Below are positions 31,251 through 40,088 of a stretch of 64,000 nucleotides of DNA, piece by piece. The DNA comes from Phytohabitans sp037414955 (lineage in GTDB: Bacteria > Actinomycetota > Actinomycetes > Mycobacteriales > Micromonosporaceae), in the NCBI GenBank assembly GCA_037414955.1, contig JBBEWH010000070.1:62001-126000 (forward strand). Direction: 5' to 3'. The notes below the pieces were generated by a model. That model was not told the DNA's origin, searched no databases, and worked only from the letters and a program-made list of their open reading frames with translations. The position numbers and the translations under genes were made by a program. The first letter of the stretch is position 1, and each line of letters starts with the position of its first letter.

Positions 31251-32432
31251 TTGCGCACATCCGTGACACAACGACTGCTGGCACCGGTGGTGGCCGTCCT
31301 GACGGCCGTGGTCCTGCTGGTGACCGGCGCGGCGGCGGCCGCGGCCGGCGCCCAGCCGGGCGGAAAACTGTTCGTGGGTGGCTCGTTCGCCACGGCCGGC
31401 GGTGTGACCGCCACCAATGTCGCGGCCTGGGACGGCGTCGACTGGGCGGCGCTCACCGGGCCCAACGGCGAAGGCGCTGACTCGACGGTCAGCGCCTTCA
31501 CGATGTACAACGGCAAGCTCATCGTCGGCGGGTCGTTCATCGAGGCCGGCGGCGAGGTGGTCAGCGGCATCGCCGCGTGGGACGGCGTGGAGTGGGAGCC
31601 GCTGATCGGCTCGTCCGGCGTGCCGGGCGTGACCGTGGCGCCGATCGGCTTCGTGTCCGCGCTGACCGTCCACAACGGAAACCTGTATGTCGGCGGCCTG
31701 TTCCCGCGCGCCGGCGGCACGCTCACCGTCAACAACATCGCGGGCTGGAACGGCACCGACTGGTTCGCGCTGTCCGGCCCGTCCGGAGTCGGCACGGCGC
31801 TCGGCGGCAGCACCATCGCGTCGGTCTGGGACCTGACCGCCGTCGACGGCGTGCTGGTCGCCGGCGGCAACTTCGACACCGCGGGCGGCGTGGCCGCCAA
31901 CGGCGTCGCGAGCTGGAACGGCAGCACCTGGGCGTCGCTGGGCCAGCCGATCGCGGGCGCCCAGGTGCTGGCGGTGACCGCCTACAACGGTCGCCTGGTG
32001 GTGTCCCGTGACTACGTCGAGAACAACTTCAACGTGAGCGACGTGGCGTGGCGGGACAACGGTCAGTGGTCCGTGCTCGGCGGCGACCCGCAAGGCCGCC
32101 TCAACGGGGGTGTGCGGGACCTGATCGTCCACAATGGTGACCTGGTCGCCGGCGGGCACTTCACGCAGGCGGCGGGCGTCACGGTCAACCATGTCGCGCG
32201 GTGGAACGGCAGCGCCTGGTCGGGGCTGTCCGGGCCGTCGGGCACCGGCACGAGCGACACGGTGTACGCGCTGGCGTCGTTCCAGGGATACCTCATCGCT
32301 GGCGGGTTCTTCGGCCAGGCGGGTGGCGTGTCCGTGAGCAACATCGCCCGGTGGAACGGGTCCGCGTGGTCGGCGCTGCCCGGGTCGAGCAACGGCACCG
32401 ACGGCATCGTGCTGGAACTCCTGGCCACCTGA
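31251..32432 (+). CDS. Secreted seven-bladed propeller-like repeat protein
   Basis: The protein is about 393 residues from the TTG at 31251, which follows GGGGGA by 5 bp; GTG 31263 is an alternative. A signal peptide (LLAPVVAVLTAVVLLVTGAA) is followed by seven repeats of about 50 residues. Each has a strand like LFVGGSFATAGG and a strand like VAAWDGVDWAAL: LFVGG, LIVGG, LYVGG, LVAGG, LVVSR, LVAGG and LIAGG. Blade 5 is degenerate. This predicts a beta-propeller of kelch or delta-60 type outside the cell. No catalytic motif is evident; binding is the likeliest role. Confidence 0.75.
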   Translation: MRTSVTQRLLAPVVAVLTAVVLLVTGAAAAAAGAQPGGKLFVGGSFATAGGVTATNVAAWDGVDWAALTGPNGEGADSTVSAFTMYNGKLIVGGSFIEAGGEVVSGIAAWDGVEWEPLIGSSGVPGVTVAPIGFVSALTVHNGNLYVGGLFPRAGGTLTVNNIAGWNGTDWFALSGPSGVGTALGGSTIASVWDLTAVDGVLVAGGNFDTAGGVAANGVASWNGSTWASLGQPIAGAQVLAVTAYNGRLVVSRDYVENNFNVSDVAWRDNGQWSVLGGDPQGRLNGGVRDLIVHNGDLVAGGHFTQAAGVTVNHVARWNGSAWSGLSGPSGTGTSDTVYALASFQGYLIAGGFFGQAGGVSVSNIARWNGSAWSALPGSSNGTDGIVLELLAT

Positions 32433-32439
32433 TCTCCAC

Positions 32440-32588
32440 CATGATCAAGGCGTCCCTCAAGTCGGTATAGCGACGTGAGGGTCGCCGTGTTCGGGGGTGG
32501 GGGGCCCGGCCGCGGGGCCACCTTAACACCACCAGCAACAGGGCGGCCCACACGTCTTTAGAGCGTCTGGGGGCACGCCTTGATCATG
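32440..32588. repeat. GATC palindrome copy 12, with insert
   Basis: Arms CATGATCAAGGCGTCCC and GGCACGCCTTGATCATG are separated by about 115 bp including GGGGTGGGGGGCCCGGCCGC. The right arm is of the GTGCC subtype and the left arm of the GTCC subtype, so this looks like a recombinant of two elements. Confidence 0.88.
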
Positions 32589-32714
32589 GGAGTCGGCCAG
32601 TGCCGCTGGGTGGATCGCGCCATCGGGACACTCCAAGAATTTGGGCGTCTAGCGCCAATCTGAGGTCGCCCATAACTTGGGGGCATTGCCACATGATGTG
32701 GAGGGGGTACACCA

Positions 32715-32897
32715 GTGATCGACATTCCTGAGCGACCCGCCGATGTGACCGTGTCCATGGGGGCCTGGGGCCTGGCGCAGGCCGTGGACGACCACGATGT
32801 CACGGTCGCGGCCGACAAGCGCGAACCGCTCGCCCGGGCGGTGCTGGAAGCCGCCTGGCCGTATCTCGACGGCGTCGGCCCGGCGACCCAGCCATGA
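32715..32897 (+). CDS. Small 60-residue hypothetical protein
   Basis: Sequence opens MIDIPERPADVTVSMGAWGL and contains AADKREPLARAVLEAAWPYL. It is cytosolic and not recognised. GGAGGGGG lies 8 bp before the GTG at 32715. The stop TGA (32895-32897) and the last codon CCA come from the next palindrome arm. Confidence 0.5.
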   Translation: MIDIPERPADVTVSMGAWGLAQAVDDHDVTVAADKREPLARAVLEAAWPYLDGVGPATQP

Positions 32898-32910
32898 TCA
32901 AGGCGTGCCG
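32893..32910 (+). repeat. Solitary left arm of the GTGCCGC palindrome subtype
   Basis: CATGATCAAGGCGTGCCGC occurs without a nearby matching right arm; the next 80 bp are very G-rich, and a complete palindrome follows at 32993. Confidence 0.8.
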
Positions 32911-32917
32911 CCAGTGG

Positions 32918-32965
32918 GTTGTGGGGGGTGGGGGGGGGCGGGGTGGTGGGTGTTTTTTGGGGGCA
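32918..32965 (+). other. G-rich tract, possible quadruplex
   Basis: Runs GGGGGG, GGGGGGGGG, GGGG, GGG and GGGGG follow each other within about 45 bp. Quadruplex formation is possible but not shown. Confidence 0.45.
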
Positions 32966-32992
32966 CAGCCCAGGACGCCCCGGCCCCCCACC

Positions 32993-33048
32993 CATGATCA
33001 CGGCGTCCCTCAAGTCGTTAGAGCGACTTGAGGGACGCCTTGATCATG
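32993..33048. repeat. GATC palindrome copy 13
   Basis: A 56-bp near-perfect palindrome with CTCAAGTCG..CGACTTGAG inner stem. Its right arm supplies the SUKH-protein stop codon. Confidence 0.95.
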
Positions 33049-33535
33049 GTGTTAGTCGCGGACCGCGCGGTGGCACGAGGCTGGTGACGCGGCCGGTCAG
33101 CCATCCGTACAGGAAACCCACCGCGCCCGCCTCGTGCCGGTGGTACCACATAGGACGGCGTTGCCACACGACCACGGGCCAGGCATCCGGTTCGCCGGCG
33201 GTCAACCAGCAGAGCCAGTCACCATTGTGGGTGGTGGCCCAGCCCAACAGGCCGCCGGGCTCGGGGTGGAACGGATACGGGTACTGTGCCGGATCCTCCT
33301 GCTCGCGCAGGGGCGCCTCGTCGTCGAGGATCTCGCGGGCGGTAAGCGCCAGCACCCGCGGGTCGAGCAGACGCAGGAAACCCCCGAACTCGCGGTCACC
33401 GTACCGATCGACCAGTCCCTTGTAGTCGGTGGGCAGGCGCAGTCGTAGGTCGCGCTCCACCTCGTCCCAGTCGGGGCGCGCGGGCTCGGCCGGTGGTGGA
33501 ACCAGCCGGACCAACTTCGGAAGCTGCTGAGACAC
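33044..33535 (-). CDS. SMI1/KNR4 (SUKH) family protein
   Basis: The 163-residue protein has WDEVERDLRLRLPTDYKGLV and later GGLLGWATTHNGDWLCWLT, typical of SUKH-1 proteins. SUKH proteins are often immunity proteins against polymorphic toxins, but no toxin gene is adjacent, so its role is open. GTG start at 33535 after GGGGTGATCC. The stop is in the palindrome; last codon CCA. Confidence 0.82.
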   Translation of the reverse strand: MSQQLPKLVRLVPPPAEPARPDWDEVERDLRLRLPTDYKGLVDRYGDREFGGFLRLLDPRVLALTAREILDDEAPLREQEDPAQYPYPFHPEPGGLLGWATTHNGDWLCWLTAGEPDAWPVVVWQRRPMWYHRHEAGAVGFLYGWLTGRVTSLVPPRGPRLTP

Positions 33536-33631
33536 GGATCACCCCTCGTCGCGGTCGGATTCCGGCGCACAGCTCACCCCGCCCACCGTCGGACGATCCT
33601 AGATGAGGGTCTCGACCCCTCAGACTCCTCC

Positions 33632-33687
33632 CATGATCAAGGCGTCCCTCAAGTCGTCCTAACTACTTGAGGGACGCCTTGATCATG
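33632..33687. repeat. GATC palindrome copy 14
   Basis: A 56-bp element between two divergent genes (SUKH and DUF1707 protein), 29-35 bp from the start of the plus-strand gene. Confidence 0.95.
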
Positions 33688-33721
33688 GGGACGTTGGCGT
33701 GTCTGGGTACCCTCTGTGGTC

Positions 33722-35254
33722 GTGAACCTTGGGTGGTCGGACAGCGGACACGGTGGTTTGCGCGCGACGAACGTCGACCGCGATGAGGTCCTGAGCCTGC
33801 TGCGGATCGCCGCGGACGACGGGCGGATCGACGCCGCCGAGCACGACCGGCGGGCCGGCGCCGTGCGGACCGCGAAGGTTCGCGGCGACCTGGTGGCCCT
33901 CACGGCCGACCTGCCGGACCGGGCGGGCGTGCGCGACTGGGTCGCCGCGATGCGGCCGAGAAGTGACGACCGCGACGACGCCCGGCGCTGGCTGGCCGAG
34001 GCAGCGCAGGAGGGCCGGCTGAGCGGCGGCGAGTACGAGCGGCGGCTGGTGGCATTGCACAGCGTGGACACCTACGCCGAGCTCACGATGTTGCTTCGTG
34101 GGTTGCCCGGCCGGTCGGGAACGGCGAGTTTCGACGTGCTGGCCGGCACCGCCGACCGGGACGAGGCGCTGGCCGTGCTCGCCGCGGCGGTGGCCGATGG
34201 GCGGGTCAACCCGGTCGAGGCTCCCGCGCTGGAGGCCGACATCCACCAGGCCCGCCGGATGGGCGAGCTGAACGCCCTGCTGGCGATGCTGACGGATCGG
34301 GCCAGCGACCACGAGCGGCGCGAGGCCATCCAGGCGCTCGAGACCGCCCATCGGGACGGCCAGCTGGATGTCGCGGAGTACGCCGAGCGGGCCGGTCAGG
34401 CACAGCACGCCACGAGCGATGCCGACCTGGGGCACCTGGTGCAGGATCTGCGGGGCGACGTGCGCCGGCTGACCGAGGCCGACCGGCAGGCGGTGGCCGA
34501 TACGCTCAAGCGCGCTCTCGACGAGGGCGCGCTCGACCTGGCCGAGTTCGACGAGCGGGTCCGGGCCGCGCACGGGGCCGTGACCACGGCCGACGTGGCG
34601 CCGCTGGTGGCCGACCTGGCCCGCTCACCCAGGCCCACGAAGCGACGCTGGTGGGATGTGTTCTTCGACCGTTGGGTGATCAACTCCGCGCTGGTCACGG
34701 CGCCGCGCCACGGGATCATCAAGCCGCTCTGGTTCACGCTGACCGCGGCCACCTTTCTGACCTACGGGTACTTCCTGGTGGCGTGGCCGCTCCTGGCAGG
34801 CGCGGTATTGTGGGCGCCGCTGTTGTTCCTCCTGTGGGTCGAGCTCGCCCTGGTGCGGGAGGTGGCGGGCCCGGTGGCCGACCGGGAGGAAGCGACTCTT
34901 CGCCAGCTCTTGAGGCGCTTCAGCCAACTCCGCGAGGAGCACCGCAGCATCGAGGACATCACGATCCAGTACCCGTCGGACCGGGCGGGGGACATCCGGG
35001 TCCGCATCCACCTCGAATTCCTCAGCGACGAGCTGCCCGGGGACGTCCGCGAGGAAATCATCCGCCGACTCTGGCTCAGCCGGCTCTACCCGCTCAACCT
35101 GGTCGAGCTGCGAGGACGCTACACATCGGACTTCCTCGGCACGATCAAGCTGGCGGGAGAGGAGGCGGACAGACTGCGGCACCTCTATGGTCTCCGCCCG
35201 TACGGGCCGCTTCCCGAAGCGGAGGACCCGCGCCCGGAGTGGCAACGGTTCTAG
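33722..35254 (+). CDS. Five-repeat DUF1707-like membrane protein
   Basis: The 510-residue protein starts with five consecutive units of about 50 residues that each look like a DUF1707/SHOCT-type helical hairpin: DRDEVLSLLRIAADDGRID, DRDDARRWLAEAAQEGRLS, DRDEALAVLAAAVADGRVN, HERREAIQALETAHRDGQLD and DRQAVADTLKRALDEGALD. Two membrane helices follow (about 325-372, ATFLTYGYFLVAWPLL and LWAPLLFLLWVELAL), then a soluble C-terminal domain (YPSDRAGDIRVRIHLEFLSD). DUF1707 proteins normally have one unit. Function is unknown. GTG 33722 or 33716; no clear ribosome-binding site, perhaps leaderless. Confidence 0.78.
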   Translation: MNLGWSDSGHGGLRATNVDRDEVLSLLRIAADDGRIDAAEHDRRAGAVRTAKVRGDLVALTADLPDRAGVRDWVAAMRPRSDDRDDARRWLAEAAQEGRLSGGEYERRLVALHSVDTYAELTMLLRGLPGRSGTASFDVLAGTADRDEALAVLAAAVADGRVNPVEAPALEADIHQARRMGELNALLAMLTDRASDHERREAIQALETAHRDGQLDVAEYAERAGQAQHATSDADLGHLVQDLRGDVRRLTEADRQAVADTLKRALDEGALDLAEFDERVRAAHGAVTTADVAPLVADLARSPRPTKRRWWDVFFDRWVINSALVTAPRHGIIKPLWFTLTAATFLTYGYFLVAWPLLAGAVLWAPLLFLLWVELALVREVAGPVADREEATLRQLLRRFSQLREEHRSIEDITIQYPSDRAGDIRVRIHLEFLSDELPGDVREEIIRRLWLSRLYPLNLVELRGRYTSDFLGTIKLAGEEADRLRHLYGLRPYGPLPEAEDPRPEWQRF

Positions 35255-35255
35255 C

Positions 35256-36749
35256 CTAGGCGGCGCCGAGGGAGTGGAAGGCGCCGGCGCGGGTGCCGAA
35301 GTAGAGGTTGCCCTTCCAGACCGCCGGCGTCGACTCCACGCACCCGCCGATCTTCACCGTCCACAGTGGCTTCGGGTCGGCGCGGGTGTCGCTGATGTCG
35401 TATCCGTGGAGGTCGCCCGCGCAGTCGCCGATCACCAGCACGCCGTCGACCACCACCGGTGACTGCCAGGTGGGCGGCGGCAACCGGAACCGCCACCGGA
35501 CCTCGCCGGTGGCGCGGTCGACGCCGAGCACGTCGCCACCGTTCGTGTCGAAGACCACGATGTCCTTGTACAGGGCCGGCGTGCCCCACACGCCGGCCGG
35601 GTTTCCGTCCTGGTCGTCGACCTTCCACACCAGCGGATCGCCGCGCCGCGACGGGTCCAGCTTCATCATCTGGCCGACCCGCTTCGACCGCGCGGTGCCC
35701 CGCTCGTACTCCGAACCCACGTAGAGCGCGCCGGTCTCGTCGACCACCACGGACGCGTCGGTGTCGTCGCCGGTCCAGAACCGGAACACCCGCTTGGGCT
35801 TACGCCCCTCCTTGAGGCCGCCGATGTCCCAGCCCTGCACGAGGCCGCCCGAGTTGGCGAAGTAGACAGTGTTGCCGTAGACGGCGACCGAACTCTCGAT
35901 GGACACGTTCTGGTCGCCGACGTCCTTCAGCAGCTGCGCGTCCCAGCCCGGCGCGTGGAACACCAGCTTGGGGTTCACCTTCACCTTGCCGTCCGCACCG
36001 TAGGAGCGGTTGAGCTTCACGACGTGGAACTGGCTGTTCTCGCCGCCTTCGAACAGGTAGTCGTCGATGACCAGTGCCGTGCTGTCCCAGTCGTTGTTCC
36101 ACATCGTGGGGGACACGGCGGTGGCCGGGAGGCGCCACAGCTCGGTCGGTTTGCCGCGGTCGATGGCGATCACCCGGTAGTTGTTGTCCCGTGACCCGGA
36201 GTAGACCAGCGGGAAACCGTCCGGGTCGACGGTGACCGACCCCTTGATGATGTCGCCGGTCGGGAAGTCCGGCAGGATCCGCTCACCGCTCTCCGCGTCG
36301 AGGAAGTGGATCGCCCGGTCGTAGGCCCCGAACACCACCCAGGTCCGGCCGTCCCGCTCGAAGACGGCCGGCTGGCCGGTCCACCCCGAGCCGCACCAGA
36401 CCCGCTCGCCCTCGCCGTCCACCGACGTCGCGCACAGCCCGCCGGTGCGCGGAAACCGCCACCGCTCCGCCGGCCGGGTGCGCGGCACCGGCCCGGTGCC
36501 GTAGTAGGTCCGTGTGGGGTTGCCGCGGAACGTGAGCAGCCCGGTCACCTTGCCGCCGTACGGCTTGCCGACGCCCGCGGGGTCGGACCAGCCGGCGAAC
36601 GGCGTGGCCGACGATGGCGGCGCCGACGCGGGTGGCGACCCCGTCGCGGTGCCGTCCACGAAGCGCGGCGGCCGGCTATCCGTGCCGCATGAACTGACCG
36701 CGATGACGCTCAGTACGAGCGCCGCCCCCCAGCGTCTCACCATCGCCAT
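35256..36749 (-). CDS. PQQ-like beta-propeller lipoprotein
   Basis: The 497-residue protein has a lipobox (VLSVIAVSSC), so it should be anchored to the outer face of the membrane. The body repeats WRFP, VFGAYDRAIHFLDAESGE, VYSGSRDNNYRVIAI and ALYKDIVVFDTNGGDVLGVD, typical of PQQ-binding-like (outer-membrane-protein-assembly-type) propeller blades, and ends AVWKGNLYFGTRAGAFHSL. There is no dehydrogenase motif, so a scaffolding or sensing role is more likely than PQQ catalysis. Starts at 36749 and 36743 are both ATG. Confidence 0.82.
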   Translation of the reverse strand: MAMVRRWGAALVLSVIAVSSCGTDSRPPRFVDGTATGSPPASAPPSSATPFAGWSDPAGVGKPYGGKVTGLLTFRGNPTRTYYGTGPVPRTRPAERWRFPRTGGLCATSVDGEGERVWCGSGWTGQPAVFERDGRTWVVFGAYDRAIHFLDAESGERILPDFPTGDIIKGSVTVDPDGFPLVYSGSRDNNYRVIAIDRGKPTELWRLPATAVSPTMWNNDWDSTALVIDDYLFEGGENSQFHVVKLNRSYGADGKVKVNPKLVFHAPGWDAQLLKDVGDQNVSIESSVAVYGNTVYFANSGGLVQGWDIGGLKEGRKPKRVFRFWTGDDTDASVVVDETGALYVGSEYERGTARSKRVGQMMKLDPSRRGDPLVWKVDDQDGNPAGVWGTPALYKDIVVFDTNGGDVLGVDRATGEVRWRFRLPPPTWQSPVVVDGVLVIGDCAGDLHGYDISDTRADPKPLWTVKIGGCVESTPAVWKGNLYFGTRAGAFHSLGAA

Positions 36750-36793
36750 AGTGTGCAGGCCGCGCGACGTACGCGGAAGACCGTACCGTCCCC

Positions 36794-36894
36794 CATGATC
36801 AAGGCGTGCCCCCCGGCCCGCGAAACCCCTGGGGGTCGGCCGGGTCATGGGCCCCAAATGTCGCAAAACCGAGGTGGGGCACGCCTTGATCATG
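36794..36894. repeat. GATC palindrome copy 15, GTGCCCC subtype
   Basis: Arms CATGATCAAGGCGTGCCCC and GGGGCACGCCTTGATCATG flank about 63 bp that contain CCCCTGGGGGTCGGCCGGGTC. Arm length is 19 bp and perfectly paired. Confidence 0.93.
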
Positions 36895-36929
36895 GGGGAG
36901 GGGTCTGAGGGAGGGGTCAGGGGGAGGGG

Positions 36930-37433
36930 TTACGCGGTGAGGGTTTGGGCCAGGCGGTCGCGGAAGCGGCGCTCGGGCTCGGTGACCACGTCGCCGCCGA
37001 TGCCGAGCACGCCGCCGCTCGGCGCGGCCGTCACGACCTGCTCGGCGATCGTCACCAGCCAGTGCTTGTAGGCGCCCGCCTCACCCTCGTCGACCTTGGC
37101 CGCCAGCAGGACGGACGCCTCGGCGGCCCGCTTGAGCACGTCGTCGAGGTAGGCCGCCGGGTCGGGCGGCTCCACCGCGGGCAGCTCCTCGCCCAGCTCG
37201 GGGTCGCCCACCCGGGCCACCAGCTCGTTCGCGACCGCGGCGACGAGGCGGCTCGGCTCCTCCCGCCCGGTCGAGATGGCCTCCAGCCCGGCCGCGTTCT
37301 CGGCGTGGGTGCGCCGCGCACCGTCGTGCTCGGCGGCGCTGGCCGCCGTCAGCACCGACTGCGGCAGGCCGACGAGCAGCCCCCACTCCTCGTCGGTGAA
37401 CCCGAGCGTCGCGTACACCGGTTGCTCCGTCAC
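36930..37433 (-). CDS. Hypothetical cytosolic protein
   Basis: The 167-residue protein begins MTEQPVYATLGFTDEEWGLL and has a helical, Ala/Glu-rich body, with VLLAAKVDEGEAGAYKHWLV and a Gly-rich SGGVLGIGGD near the end. There is no membrane segment. I cannot name the family. It starts 27 bp after the RecQ stop in the same direction and may be in its operon. Confidence 0.65.
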   Translation of the reverse strand: MTEQPVYATLGFTDEEWGLLVGLPQSVLTAASAAEHDGARRTHAENAAGLEAISTGREEPSRLVAAVANELVARVGDPELGEELPAVEPPDPAAYLDDVLKRAAEASVLLAAKVDEGEAGAYKHWLVTIAEQVVTAAPSGGVLGIGGDVVTEPERRFRDRLAQTLTA

Positions 37434-37459
37434 GTGCTTGCCCTTCTCTCGACGACAGG

Positions 37460-39082
37460 TCAGGTCAGCAGTCCCTGCTCGCGGACCACCGGCACCGACA
37501 GGGTTTTATACCCCACGTCGTCGAACAGCACCGTCATCCGGTCATCCTCGTACGCGAGCACCATGCCGGTGCCCCATTCGGGGTGCCGCACCGTGCTGTG
37601 CAGCGGGAACGGCCCGGCCGCCATCGACGGCGCCGCCGTGCCCGCGTGGCAGTTGTCGCAGTGGTCGCACGGGCGGGACTGGTGCTCGCCGAAGTACGCC
37701 AGCAGGGTCTGGCCGCGGCACGAGCGGGTCTCCGCGAAGGCGCGCATCATGTCGGTGCGCGAGCGCTGCACCGTCTGCTGGCGTTCGACCTCGGCCAGGG
37801 CGGCGCGGGCCGCGGCGACCGGCTCCGGAGCGTAACGGGGTGCGGCCAGTTGGTGATGCCCGACGGGCGCGGCCGCGCCCACCTGCTCCAGCAGGCCGAG
37901 CAGCCGGCCCAGCGAGCGCGCGCTCAACCCGGTCTTCTTCCGCAGGTCGGTCTTGGTCAGCGGACCGGTACGCAGCACCGCCGCCAGGTCACGCAGTTCC
38001 GTCTCGTCCGGCGCGCCGCCGCTGAAGAACCGTTGCAGGCCCACGTCTTCGGCGCGCCACAGCAGCAGCGCCCGGGCCGGCGCGCCGTCCCGCCCGGCGC
38101 GGCCGATCTCCTGGAAGTAGCTGTCCGGCGAGTCCGGCAACGCGACGTGCGCCACCCAGCGGATGTCCGCCTTGTCGATGCCCATGCCGAACGCCGACGT
38201 GGCCACCATGATGGGCACCTCGCCGCCGAGGAACTCGATGTGCCGGCGCTCGCGCAGCCCGGCCGCCATGCCGCCGTGGTAGGCCTGCGCCGGGAAGCCC
38301 GCCGCCGTCAGGCGCGCACCCAACTCCTCGGCGGCGCGCCGGGTCGGCACGTACACGATGCCTGGTCCTTTGTCCTCGGACAGCAGCGCGACCAGCCGGC
38401 GCCACCGGTAGTCCTCGGTGGGGCAGTGCGCCACCTCCAGGAAGAGATTCGGCCGGTCCAGGCCCGTGATCACCACCCGCGGCCGTTGCAGGCGCAGGCG
38501 TTCGATGATGTCGTCGCGCACCGGTGGGGAGGCGGTCGCGGTCAGCGCCGCGATCGGCGGCCGGCCGATGCCCTTGATGAGGTGGCCGAGCGCGAGGTAA
38601 TCCGGGCGGAATTCGTGCCCCCACGCCGAGATGCAGTGTGCCTCGTCGACCGCGACCAGGGCGGGGCGTAGCAGGCGTACCTCCGTCTGCCGGTCCGGAT
38701 CGCTCAGCTGTTCCGGCGTGATGAACAGGAAGCGGGCGGCGCCGCGCCGCACCGCGTCGAAGGCCTCCGCCTGCTGGGCGGGCGTCTCGGCGGAGCTGAC
38801 GCGTACCGCGCGGGTCCCGTCGCCGCGGGCGTTGAGCCCGGCGATCTGGTCCTGCTGGAGGGCGAGCAGCGGCGAGATCACCACCGTGGGGCCGGGGAGG
38901 AGGGTGGCCGGCACCTGGTACACGGCGGACTTGCCGCCGCCGGTAGGGAGCACGACGAGCGTGTCCCGGCGGGCCAGGATCGCCCGCATGGGGTCGAGTT
39001 GGCCGGGGCGCAGGCGCCGCCAGCCGAAGTGTTCCTTGGCGGCGCGGCGGAGCCGGCGCCCGTGCAGCAGTGATCTCAACAT
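37460..39082 (-). CDS. recQ: RecQ-type ATP-dependent DNA helicase
   Basis: The 540-residue protein has the RecQ helicase core. Motif I is LPTGGGKSAVYQ, motif II VAVDEAHCISAWGHEFRPDY, and the second lobe has GIVYVPTRR, YHGGMAAGLR and QEIGRAGRDG. The zinc-binding region keeps CRGQTLLAYFGEHQ...CDHCDNC. There is a winged-helix part but no HRDC domain; instead the C-terminus has a small beta domain HPEWGTGMVLAYEDDRMTV. It unwinds 3'-5' in recombination repair. Length is short for RecQ, typical of the actinobacterial branch. Confidence 0.92.
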   Translation of the reverse strand: MLRSLLHGRRLRRAAKEHFGWRRLRPGQLDPMRAILARRDTLVVLPTGGGKSAVYQVPATLLPGPTVVISPLLALQQDQIAGLNARGDGTRAVRVSSAETPAQQAEAFDAVRRGAARFLFITPEQLSDPDRQTEVRLLRPALVAVDEAHCISAWGHEFRPDYLALGHLIKGIGRPPIAALTATASPPVRDDIIERLRLQRPRVVITGLDRPNLFLEVAHCPTEDYRWRRLVALLSEDKGPGIVYVPTRRAAEELGARLTAAGFPAQAYHGGMAAGLRERRHIEFLGGEVPIMVATSAFGMGIDKADIRWVAHVALPDSPDSYFQEIGRAGRDGAPARALLLWRAEDVGLQRFFSGGAPDETELRDLAAVLRTGPLTKTDLRKKTGLSARSLGRLLGLLEQVGAAAPVGHHQLAAPRYAPEPVAAARAALAEVERQQTVQRSRTDMMRAFAETRSCRGQTLLAYFGEHQSRPCDHCDNCHAGTAAPSMAAGPFPLHSTVRHPEWGTGMVLAYEDDRMTVLFDDVGYKTLSVPVVREQGLLT

Positions 39083-39112
39083 GGCCCCGCCATCTTCCCC
39101 CAGCGGGACAAG

Positions 39113-40060
39113 CTACAAACGGGGCAGGATGTGCTTGGCGTAGAGGTCGAAGAAGGCTTGGTAGTTCGGGCCCACGTTCGCCACGTAGACCTCGTCGAAG
39201 CCGGCCTCGGCGAACCGGTCGATCATCTCGCGGTGCCGGTCCGGGTCGTTGCCGCAGACGAACGCCGCGCGCAGCGCGTCCGGCTGGACCAGCTGGCTGA
39301 CCTGCTCGAAGTGCTTCGGCGACGGCAGCACCTGGGACAGTTCGCCGGGCACGCCCGCGTTCGGCCAGCGCTCGTACGCGATCCGCACCGCCTCGTCCTC
39401 GCTGTCGGCGTAGCAGGCCTTGAAGCCGCCCTGGGCCGGCTTGTCGCCGCCGCCGTTCTCCCGGAAGCGCCGCACGAGGTCGCCGTCCGGCATCGCGCTG
39501 ACGTACCCGTCGCCGATGCGTGCGGCCAGGTCGACGGCCTTGGGCCCGAAACCGGAGACGTACACCGGCGGTGGCTTCTCCGGCAGCGTGTAGAGGCGCG
39601 CGTTCTCCACTGTGTAGTGGGTGCCGCGGTGGTAGGTGTAACCGCCCTGCCACAGCTCGCGCATGACCGTGACGGCCTCTTCGAGCATCTCCAGCCGCAC
39701 CTCGGCGCTCGGCCAGGCGTCGCCGAGGATGTGCTCGTTGAGGGCCTCGCCGCTGCCGACGCCGAGCACGAACCGCCCCTCGTGCAGCACGGCGCTGGTC
39801 GCGGCGGCCTGCGCCAGGACGGCCGGGTGGATCCGGACGGTCGGGCAGGTGACGGCCGTGGTGATCGGCAGCCGGCACACCTGGCTCAGCGCGCCGATCA
39901 TGGACCACACGAACGCGCTCTGGCCCTGGGCGTCGACCCACGGATGGTAGTGGTCGGAGATCGAGAGGGCCGTGAAGCCGGCCGCCTCGGCGCCGCGGGC
40001 CTGCTCGATCAGCTCCGCGGGCGTGAACTCTTCGGAGGACAGGAAGTATCCGATGCGCAT
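39113..40060 (-). CDS. LLM-class F420-dependent oxidoreductase
   Basis: The 315-residue protein matches the F420 luciferase-like family close to F420-dependent glucose-6-phosphate dehydrogenase. Landmarks are MRIGYFLSSEEFTPAELIEQ, SISDHYHPWVDAQGQSAFVW, TTAVTCPTVRIHPAVLAQAA and FVLGVGSGEALNEHILGD. Such enzymes transfer hydride from or to coenzyme F420. The exact substrate is not certain. It lies 30 bp from RecQ in the same orientation, perhaps co-transcribed. Confidence 0.88.
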   Translation of the reverse strand: MRIGYFLSSEEFTPAELIEQARGAEAAGFTALSISDHYHPWVDAQGQSAFVWSMIGALSQVCRLPITTAVTCPTVRIHPAVLAQAAATSAVLHEGRFVLGVGSGEALNEHILGDAWPSAEVRLEMLEEAVTVMRELWQGGYTYHRGTHYTVENARLYTLPEKPPPVYVSGFGPKAVDLAARIGDGYVSAMPDGDLVRRFRENGGGDKPAQGGFKACYADSEDEAVRIAYERWPNAGVPGELSQVLPSPKHFEQVSQLVQPDALRAAFVCGNDPDRHREMIDRFAEAGFDEVYVANVGPNYQAFFDLYAKHILPRL

Positions 40061-40088
40061 GCCGTCGAGGTACCCCGGCGCGGCGCCG

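Noticed and set aside
33044..33535. Toxin-immunity locus based on the SUKH protein
   Set aside because: No polymorphic toxin, secretion gene or other immunity gene is near; SUKH proteins also occur alone.
35256..36749. PQQ-dependent dehydrogenase
   Set aside because: Only propeller repeats are seen, without the dehydrogenase motifs or heme site; it is also a lipoprotein.
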